The notes below the pieces were generated by a model that saw only the letters and a program-made list of their open reading frames with translations, had not been told where the DNA came from and did not search any database. This document shows, piece after piece, positions 1-5,633 of a DNA stretch of 17,614 nt (positions are counted from its first letter, which is position 1; every line of letters starts with the position of its first letter). The position numbers and the translations under genes were made by a program. The DNA is from JBMYQA01 sp049600855. Its GTDB lineage: Bacteria; Bacteroidota; Bacteroidia; Cytophagales; Flammeovirgaceae. The stretch spans positions 1-17,614 of the forward strand of contig JBMYQA010000112.1 in NCBI GenBank assembly GCA_049600855.1, given 5' to 3'.

Positions 1-54
1 ATTTATGGCCTTGCCTTTCTGTAAGCAGTACCAAAGCAAGAAACGGCCAAACTA

Positions 55-86
55 TAGCAAGGAATTTCCCTTGCTATCATTTTTTT
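55..86 (+). terminator. Rho-independent terminator of an upstream gene
   Basis: An 8-bp perfect stem (TAGCAAGG at 55-62, CCTTGCTA at 69-76) encloses a 6-nt loop and is followed within 3 nt by seven Ts (80-86). It points rightward, so it should end a transcript entering from the left of the window. The bases at 1-24 could be the last codons of that gene (frame 1 ends at TAA 22-24), but too little is present to identify it. The hairpin lies only 10 nt before the methyltransferase start, so that gene's promoter would have to sit within the hairpin or upstream of it, or depend on readthrough. Confidence 0.8.
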
Positions 87-95
87 ACATCGGTT

Positions 96-692
96 ATGGA
101 CTTAGCATTAGATGAAGCGTATTGGAATAATCGTTACCTCAATCAGCAAATTGGGTGGGATATTGGCTATGTTTCAACACCTCTCAAAACCTACATAGAT
201 CAGCTTGAGGATAAACAACAACGGATATTAATACCTGGTGGCGGCAATAGTTATGAAGCAGAATACCTATTTCAGCAAGGTTTTACGAATGTATTTGTTG
301 TTGACGTGGCTACTGAACCCTTGAATGCTTTTCTCAAACGTGTTCCTAATTTTCCATCGTCACACTTGCTTCATGCAGATTTTTTTGAACTGGAACAGCG
401 CTTTGATTTAATCATTGAGCAAACTTTTTTTTGTGCATTAAATCCTAAGGTGAGAAAAGACTATGTGGAAAAGATGCACCAATTACTCTTACCTCAAGGA
501 AAACTGGTAGGCTTACTTTTTAATGATCCACTATTTACCGATCACCCACCTTTTGGCGGAAATAAAGCAGAATACGTGGCGCTATTTAAAACGCATTTTG
601 AGTTTAAACACTTTGAAATAGCTTATAATAGCATTAAACCAAGAATGGATAGAGAGTTGTTTATTTGTCTGATTCGAAACGATGAAGTATAA
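96..692 (+). CDS. SAM-dependent methyltransferase, TPMT (thiopurine S-methyltransferase)-like
   Basis: The 198-residue protein matches the TPMT-like branch of class I methyltransferases. Seen: a WDIG segment at residues 21-24 near the N-terminus; a glycine-rich SAM-binding motif I, ILIPGGGNS, at 44-52; an acidic end of strand 2 (VVDV, 68-71); and an HADFF segment around 93-97 where the family binds the adenine. The family moves a methyl group from SAM to thiol, selenol, halide or related small acceptors in the cytosol; the substrate here cannot be read from sequence. The same frame is open back to the window edge, but the family begins at about this ATG and a terminator occupies the upstream DNA, so 96 is preferred. 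There is no Shine-Dalgarno. The SDR gene follows after 26 nt, suggesting co-transcription. Confidence 0.85.
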   Translation: MDLALDEAYWNNRYLNQQIGWDIGYVSTPLKTYIDQLEDKQQRILIPGGGNSYEAEYLFQQGFTNVFVVDVATEPLNAFLKRVPNFPSSHLLHADFFELEQRFDLIIEQTFFCALNPKVRKDYVEKMHQLLLPQGKLVGLLFNDPLFTDHPPFGGNKAEYVALFKTHFEFKHFEIAYNSIKPRMDRELFICLIRNDEV

Positions 693-718
693 GCAACGGA
701 ACGAACAAGACTAAGATT

Positions 719-1570
719 ATGAGGAAAGTACTGAAAGGAAAGCGGTGTTTAATCACTGGAGCAAACTCTGGAATTGGCAAAGCCACAGCCATACAATTAG
801 CACAACAAGGCGCACAAATTATCATGGCTTGTCGCAATCCAATTAAAGCTGAAGAGGCAAAGAAGGAAGTGATTTTTAGGAGTGGAAATGAGCGAGTAGA
901 AGTCATGTTAGTGGATTTTGCAAAGCAAGACGAAATCCGTGCATTAGCTGATGAGTTTAAAAGCAAATACCAACAACTCGATATTTTAGTGAATAATGCG
1001 GGAATTATAGCAGATCAGCGAAAAGTAACCCAAGAAGGCTATGAACTGACCTTTGCCGTTAATCATTTGGGTTATTTTCTAGTCACTAATTTATTATTGG
1101 AAGAACTCAAGGCAAGCCCAAGTGCCCGAATCATTAATGTATCATCAGAGGCACATCGCATGGGGAAAATCAATTTTGATGATTTGCATTTAGAACGAGA
1201 TTATTCCAACATCAAAGCATATAGCAACTCAAAATTAGCCAATATTCTGTTTACCCATGAACTCGCCAAAAAACTTAAAGAAACTCCTGTAACTGTCAAT
1301 GCCCTACACCCAGGTGTAGTAAACTCGAATTTTGCAGAAAACTCCAGTATGTTTTTAAAGACAATGATGGTGTTGGCTCGTCCATTTATGGTTTCTATTG
1401 AAAAGGGAGCCGAAACCTCTATTTACTTAGCAAGCTCTGAGGAAGTGGCTGGCATTTCAGGCCGTTATTTTGTACGTAAAAAAGCGAAAGCACCGAGTGC
1501 AGATGCGAGTAATCCAGCATTAGCCAAAAAACTTTGGGACATCAGCCTCGAACTTACAGGATTAATCTAA
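719..1570 (+). CDS. Short-chain dehydrogenase/reductase, retinol-dehydrogenase-like
   Basis: A complete 283-residue classical SDR. Seen: the cofactor motif TGANSGIG at 13-20, an arginine after strand 2 (CRN, 38-40) that suggests NADP(H) preference, NNAG at 92-95, a catalytic Asn at 115, the serine region VSSEAH at 141-146, and the catalytic Tyr/Lys in YSNSK (Y168, K172), followed by HPGVV. The overall pattern resembles the retinol dehydrogenase/WW-domain-oxidoreductase group, which in bacteria is annotated broadly as oxidoreductase; the real substrate is unknown. It sits between a methyltransferase (26 nt before) and a glycosyltransferase (11 nt after), all on the same strand, so the three are probably one transcript. 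The context does not point to a single pathway. Confidence 0.88.
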   Translation: MRKVLKGKRCLITGANSGIGKATAIQLAQQGAQIIMACRNPIKAEEAKKEVIFRSGNERVEVMLVDFAKQDEIRALADEFKSKYQQLDILVNNAGIIADQRKVTQEGYELTFAVNHLGYFLVTNLLLEELKASPSARIINVSSEAHRMGKINFDDLHLERDYSNIKAYSNSKLANILFTHELAKKLKETPVTVNALHPGVVNSNFAENSSMFLKTMMVLARPFMVSIEKGAETSIYLASSEEVAGISGRYFVRKKAKAPSADASNPALAKKLWDISLELTGLI

Positions 1571-1581
1571 CCCTTAGTTCC

Positions 1582-2547
1582 ATGATGCAACAGCAGCCCT
1601 TGGTTACGGTAATTTGCTTGTGCTATAATCATGAAGATTATGTGATAGAAGCGATCAATTCAGTGATCAATCAAAGCTATTCAAGGGTTGAATTGATTGT
1701 AGTTGATGATGCAAGTACCGATGATAGCCAGCCTAAAATCAAAAACTATTTGGCCGATAAGTCGGATATTCAGTGTATCCTACTCAACAAGAATGTAGGG
1801 AATTGTGCTGCATTTAATGTAGGTTTAGCTCGGGCAGGAGGGAAGTATATTATTGATTTGGCAGCGGATGATGTGCTCATGCCCAATCGCATTGAGCGGC
1901 AAGTACATGCATTTGAATCCTTGCCAAATGCGTATGCGGTAGTTTTTTCAGATGCTTGGTTGATTGATGAACAAGGTAACTCAATCCGAACGTATTATTC
2001 CCGAAACAAGGATGGTCAATTACAAGAAACAGTTCCAAGTGGACATGTATATCAACAGCTCATCAAAAAAGCATTCATTTGCTCGCCTACGATGATGATG
2101 CGTAAAGCAGTATTGGATGAACTAAATGGCTATGATGAGTCTTTGAGCTATGAAGATTATGATTTTTGGGTGCGATCAGGCCGAAAATATGCCTATCATT
2201 ACCAAGACGAATTGCTGACCAAAAAAAGAATACTGACAAATTCGCATCGGAAAGGGTTTTATAAAAAATCAACTAACCCACATTTAGAGTCGACATTGAA
2301 GGTGTGTTGGAAGGCGTTTGCCCAAAATCAAACCCAAGCAGAACATTTGGCATTAGCCGTTTCCGTTCGTTACCACATGCGGCAGGCTTTATACATGGAA
2401 ATGTTTGAGTTGGTATTTCGTTTTGCAGCTTTATTAGAAAAACTTGATCAATTGAACTGGAAAGATCAGTTAACCATTCGTTTTGCGCGGCAAAAAATTA
2501 AACTTCATCGCTTATATAATTATTATTTAAGGCTCCGAAATCAATGA
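1582..2547 (+). CDS. Family 2 glycosyltransferase (GT-A fold)
   Basis: From the ATG at 1582 the protein has 321 residues. Seen: an N-terminal strand VTVICLCYNHEDY, the nucleotide-binding VDDAST at about 41-46, an AADD segment at 94-97 in the DXD position that would hold the metal and UDP/GDP-sugar, and EDYDFW at 191-196 containing the likely catalytic acidic pair. The rest is a basic, helical C-terminal tail without membrane segments. The family transfers a sugar from a nucleotide donor to a glycan, lipid or protein acceptor at the cytosolic side; donor and acceptor are unknown. A start at 1534 is possible but would overlap the dehydrogenase by 37 nt and add residues outside the fold, so 1582 was chosen. 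It could serve the polysaccharide exported by the module at 4882-9022, but no direct link is seen. Confidence 0.85.
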   Translation: MMQQQPLVTVICLCYNHEDYVIEAINSVINQSYSRVELIVVDDASTDDSQPKIKNYLADKSDIQCILLNKNVGNCAAFNVGLARAGGKYIIDLAADDVLMPNRIERQVHAFESLPNAYAVVFSDAWLIDEQGNSIRTYYSRNKDGQLQETVPSGHVYQQLIKKAFICSPTMMMRKAVLDELNGYDESLSYEDYDFWVRSGRKYAYHYQDELLTKKRILTNSHRKGFYKKSTNPHLESTLKVCWKAFAQNQTQAEHLALAVSVRYHMRQALYMEMFELVFRFAALLEKLDQLNWKDQLTIRFARQKIKLHRLYNYYLRLRNQ

Positions 2548-2601
2548 CAATTATCAGTGTTTCGGGGAATATTAAAAGTGGGATTTGTTTGTCCAATAGG
2601 C

Positions 2602-2609
2602 TACCTTTG
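2602..2609 (+). promoter_or_regulatory. Bacteroidota-type -7 element before hmgA
   Basis: TACCTTTG matches the phylum's TANNTTTG element. TTTG motifs occur at 2584-2591, closer than the usual spacing of about 19 nt, so the -33 part is uncertain. Transcription would start near 2616, giving a leader of about 50 nt before the hmgA ATG at 2667. Confidence 0.5.
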
Positions 2610-2666
2610 TGCGATAATAATTAAGGGGAAACTACCTTTAATTCTCAAACTGATAACAACAACAAC

Positions 2667-3830
2667 ATGGCATATTATTGGAAACTGGGAGAAATTCCTC
2701 CCAAGCGGCATATACAATTCAGGCAGCCAGATGGCAGCTTGTACGAAGAACACTTGGTGAGTTCCAGAGGTTTTTCTGGAATTTATTCCAATATGTATCA
2801 TATCAATCCTCCAACACGTGTGAAAGAGGTGCGTAAACCCATACCTTACGGCTACGACATCGCCAAAGAACATGGATTACGCCAAACGCATTTAAAAACC
2901 TCAGGTGTAACTTCAACGGGTGCAGATTACCTAGAGGCTCGCAAAGTTTTGTTGGCAAACAAAGATGTATCAATGGCAATTTGTGCGCCTACCAACAAAA
3001 CCATGGATTATTTCTACAAAAATGCAGATGGCGATGAGTTGATTTATGTTCACGACGGTAGCGGATGGTTAATTAGTAACTTTGGAAAGTTAAGAGTAAA
3101 ACAGGGCGATTACGTGGTAATTCCTCGTACTACCATCTACAAATTTGAGTTTGATGATAACCCTGTGCGATTACTCGTGATTGATTCAAAACAGCCCATT
3201 GAAACGGTAAGTCGTTATCGAAATGAATTGGGACAGTTATTGGAGCATTCACCTTATTGTGAACGCGATATTCATGCACCAACGGAATTAGTTATTGAGC
3301 GAGAGCCAAAAGAAACCTTAGTTCAAATTAAGAAAGAAGGCTTTTTGCATCAGTATTTGTACGATTTTTCTCCTTTAGACGTAGTTGGTTGGGACGGCTT
3401 CTTATTTCCTTATACCCTGTCAATTTATGACTTTGAGCCGATTACAGGACGTATTCATCAGCCACCACCAGTACACCAAACGTTTCAGGCAAAAAATGCT
3501 TTTGTAATTTGTTCGTTTGTGCCTCGTTTATTCGATTACCACCCACTATCCATACCCGCTCCTTATAATCACTCCAACATCGACTCTGACGAGGTGTTGT
3601 ATTATGCTGAGGGCGAATTTATGAGTAGAAAAGGGATTGATCGTGGCTCATTTACCTTGCACCCAGGAGGATTGCCACATGGCCCACATCCTGGAACTGT
3701 AGAGAAAAGTATTGGCGCAAAAGATACGCATGAATATGCCGTGATGTTAGATACTTTCGGCCCGCTGTACGTAACTACACAAGGATTAGAATTTGTAGAT
3801 GAAAACTATCCGTATAGCTGGACAGAATAA
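2667..3830 (+). CDS. hmgA: Homogentisate 1,2-dioxygenase
   Basis: The 387-residue protein opens the aromatic ring of homogentisate with O2 to give maleylacetoacetate, a middle step of tyrosine and phenylalanine breakdown. Seen: H270 in VHQTF, in the place of the active-site base; the iron-ligand region with H302 in PYNHSN and an acidic D308-E309 pair; and SFTLHPGGLPHGPHPG carrying the third ligand H338. Human HGD uses H335, E341 and H371, so the ligand set is retained, with the carboxylate either D308 or E309. The length fits the shorter bacterial branch of the family (about 385 residues, against about 440 for the classical form). It has its own apparent promoter and terminator and no other tyrosine-catabolism gene beside it, so it seems to be transcribed alone. 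Confidence 0.93.
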   Translation: MAYYWKLGEIPPKRHIQFRQPDGSLYEEHLVSSRGFSGIYSNMYHINPPTRVKEVRKPIPYGYDIAKEHGLRQTHLKTSGVTSTGADYLEARKVLLANKDVSMAICAPTNKTMDYFYKNADGDELIYVHDGSGWLISNFGKLRVKQGDYVVIPRTTIYKFEFDDNPVRLLVIDSKQPIETVSRYRNELGQLLEHSPYCERDIHAPTELVIEREPKETLVQIKKEGFLHQYLYDFSPLDVVGWDGFLFPYTLSIYDFEPITGRIHQPPPVHQTFQAKNAFVICSFVPRLFDYHPLSIPAPYNHSNIDSDEVLYYAEGEFMSRKGIDRGSFTLHPGGLPHGPHPGTVEKSIGAKDTHEYAVMLDTFGPLYVTTQGLEFVDENYPYSWTE

Positions 3831-3855
3831 TACGTAATAGGAATTAATACTTTAT

Positions 3856-3885
3856 AAAGCTGATCAGCAATGGTCAGCTTTTTTT
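3856..3885 (+). terminator. Rho-independent terminator after hmgA
   Basis: A 10-bp stem (AAAGCTGATC at 3856-3865, GGTCAGCTTT at 3872-3881, one T-G pair) with a 6-nt loop runs into a T tract ending at 3885. It begins 26 nt past the hmgA stop. Confidence 0.88.
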
Positions 3886-4058
3886 ATAGGGGACTTAAAT
3901 TAAAAGTCTATATTGATTATAATTAAATAATTGATTATTAATATTTTATGATTGTTAAAACTATAATTTAAAGTCTTTTTATGGCCATTTTTGGGATGGA
4001 GTTACTCAAGTAGGTTAGTAACTTTAAGTATTCAATTCACCTCAAAACGGCTTGTAAA

Positions 4059-4835
4059 ATGAAAACAGTAGTACAGTTTTTTATTTCCGTAATCATACTT
4101 GCATTAATCGTATTTGGTATTCTAAAACTCGCAGATTTAGAAACGGGAGAATTAATGGATTGGATTATTGGAATGGCTATTTTTCTTTGGCTGATGGTCA
4201 TTGTTACCGTTCCTTGGAATGCCCATTTTAAAGCAAAGGAAGTGTTAGACGATGCAGAGATTTCGAAGCGGAAAGAGATTTTGGTAGTAGAAGATGCGTT
4301 AGCATTTACTAAAAGAGTAGCAAGACGATCATTAGTTGTGGCAATTAGTCTTCATATTATATCAGCGATTGGTTTAGTTTTAGTAGCACCTGCTTTAAAT
4401 GTACAGGCAATTGGCTACTTTGGAGCTTTAGCGGCTTTATTATTAACTTTTTTGCGGCCTTCAGTTCGGTTTTATGAATACATCAATCAGAAACTATCTA
4501 CCATTAAACAAGAGTTTCGCTATCCTCGCGAAGATATGTATGAACTCCTTAACAAGGTAGATGATATTCAATATCGAGTAGAATCGCTTGAAGGAGAGCT
4601 AAGTGACGAGCCTGATAAAAATTCTTGGAAAAAAGAAGTGAATCAGCTTCAACAAGAGTTGCTAGCGCAACTGAATAAGCATGAAGGCGAATTTAACGAT
4701 TTCAAATCAACTTGTACTGCCGAGTTTGATTCGGTACGTCATGAGCAACAAGAAAAGTTGGCCAAGATTACCTCAGACAGTAAAGTGTTAGATAGTGTTA
4801 GAGAAATCGCTAGTTTCTTAAAACAAATTCGTTAA
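4059..4835 (+). CDS. Uncharacterised four-helix membrane protein with C-terminal coiled coil
   Basis: I do not recognise a named family with a known function. The 258-residue protein has four predicted membrane helices, at about 6-24, 34-52, 91-111 and 115-132. The 38-residue segment between helices 2 and 3 is charged and includes WNAHFKAKEVL. After helix 4 come LRPSVRFYEYI (132-142) and YPRED (155-159), which look like conserved junction motifs, then a charged heptad-rich tail (about 160-235) that should form a coiled coil. With both termini and the tail cytosolic (inferred from the positive charges), it could be an inner-membrane scaffold or oligomeric channel-like protein. It stands alone, with 173 bp of AT-rich DNA before it and a shared hairpin after it. 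A TAACTTTA element at 4019-4026 is a possible weak promoter. Confidence 0.8.
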   Translation: MKTVVQFFISVIILALIVFGILKLADLETGELMDWIIGMAIFLWLMVIVTVPWNAHFKAKEVLDDAEISKRKEILVVEDALAFTKRVARRSLVVAISLHIISAIGLVLVAPALNVQAIGYFGALAALLLTFLRPSVRFYEYINQKLSTIKQEFRYPREDMYELLNKVDDIQYRVESLEGELSDEPDKNSWKKEVNQLQQELLAQLNKHEGEFNDFKSTCTAEFDSVRHEQQEKLAKITSDSKVLDSVREIASFLKQIR

Positions 4836-4878
4836 AAAAATGAGTCACTACAGCTAGGTGTTGTAATGACTCATTTTT
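4836..4878. terminator. Bidirectional terminator between convergent genes
   Basis: Near-perfect 17-nt arms lie at 4836-4852 and 4862-4878, with one C/T difference and a 9-nt loop. The left arm starts with AAAAA and the right arm ends in TTTTT, so the hairpin can stop transcripts from both sides: the membrane protein on + and the wza-wzc-phosphatase operon on -. It fills almost the whole 46-bp gap. Confidence 0.9.
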
Positions 4879-4881
4879 CCC

Positions 4882-5631
4882 TTAGCTCAATAATTGATTA
4901 TTGAGTAACCCCTGCTGAAGCATGGTGTGATATTGCTTGCTTTGAAGGGCGTTGCCAAATGCATCTAAGTGCCGATCCTTGTGGCAATCACTCGCAATGA
5001 AACTGACAATCCCTTTTTCAATCAGTTCATCGGCCATGCGTTTTTGAGGGGGGCCATAATAGCCAAGTACCGACATTAAATTGACTTGCATCAAGACCCC
5101 TTTCTCATGATATTCCACGAATTTATCTATTTTACCAAAGTTGTATACATATCGTTCAGGATGTGCCATCACTGGTTTATATCCTTGAGACTGCATCATA
5201 AAAATGGCAGAATCTAACTGATGTGGCGCATTAAGGTAAGAGGTTTCAAATAGCAAGTACTGATCTCCAAAGGTTAAGAGCTTTTCCTGATTATCCAGTT
5301 TTTTGATGAAACCTTCATCCAAATAATATTCTGCGGCAGCTTCCAACTCTACTTCAATGCCCTCAGCTTGACAAGCTTGTTTTACCAAATCTAACTTTTC
5401 TAAAATGATTTCGGGAGTGTTTCGGTAAAAGTCACTCATAATATGAGGAGTCATAATTAATTTTGTAAACCCAAGCTCCACTAATCTTTGAATTAAAGCT
5501 AACGACTCCTCTATCGTTTTGGCACCATCATCAATACCGGGAAGTAAATGTGAATGCATATCAACCTTCACCAAATCGAGCCCTTCAAAAGACAGTTTCG
5601 CCTTACGTTTCTTTTTAAATAATCCTAACAT
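4882..5631 (-). CDS. PHP-family tyrosine-protein phosphatase (CpsB/YwqE type)
   Basis: The 249-residue protein is a metal-dependent phosphatase of the PHP superfamily, like Streptococcus CpsB and Bacillus YwqE, which remove phosphate from tyrosines of the partner kinase that controls polysaccharide polymerisation. Seen: DMHSHLLPGIDDG (H26, H28), TPH (H63), EAAAEYYLDE (E101), ETSY, AHPERY (H157) and SDCHK (D215, H217), the full set of metal ligands. It is cytosolic, with no signal peptide; a short basic N-terminal stretch (KKKRKAK) may bind membrane or kinase. It is the last gene of the operon, 2 nt after the kinase stop, and is read from a perfect Shine-Dalgarno inside the kinase's final codons. 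The natural substrate is very probably the tyrosine-rich tail of that kinase. Confidence 0.92.
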   Translation of the reverse strand: MLGLFKKKRKAKLSFEGLDLVKVDMHSHLLPGIDDGAKTIEESLALIQRLVELGFTKLIMTPHIMSDFYRNTPEIILEKLDLVKQACQAEGIEVELEAAAEYYLDEGFIKKLDNQEKLLTFGDQYLLFETSYLNAPHQLDSAIFMMQSQGYKPVMAHPERYVYNFGKIDKFVEYHEKGVLMQVNLMSVLGYYGPPQKRMADELIEKGIVSFIASDCHKDRHLDAFGNALQSKQYHTMLQQGLLNNQLLS

Positions 5632-5633
5632 AG

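Noticed and set aside
6..49. Possible hairpin with GGCC ends at the left window edge
   Set aside because: Pairing of GGCCTTGC with GCAAGAAACGGCC needs bulges and gives only short helices; without the upstream sequence it cannot be interpreted.
3..95. In-frame upstream extension of the methyltransferase to the window edge
   Set aside because: The frame is open but passes through a clear rho-independent terminator, and the family's N-terminus fits the ATG at 96.
1534..1581. Longer glycosyltransferase start overlapping the dehydrogenase
   Set aside because: The extra 16 residues lie outside the glycosyltransferase fold and overlap the upstream gene; the tandem ATGs at 1582 and 1585 begin the protein just before the first beta strand.
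2557..2760. 67-codon open frame crossing the hmgA promoter and start
   Set aside because: It overlaps the hmgA coding start out of frame, spans the -7 element, and has no recognisable features.
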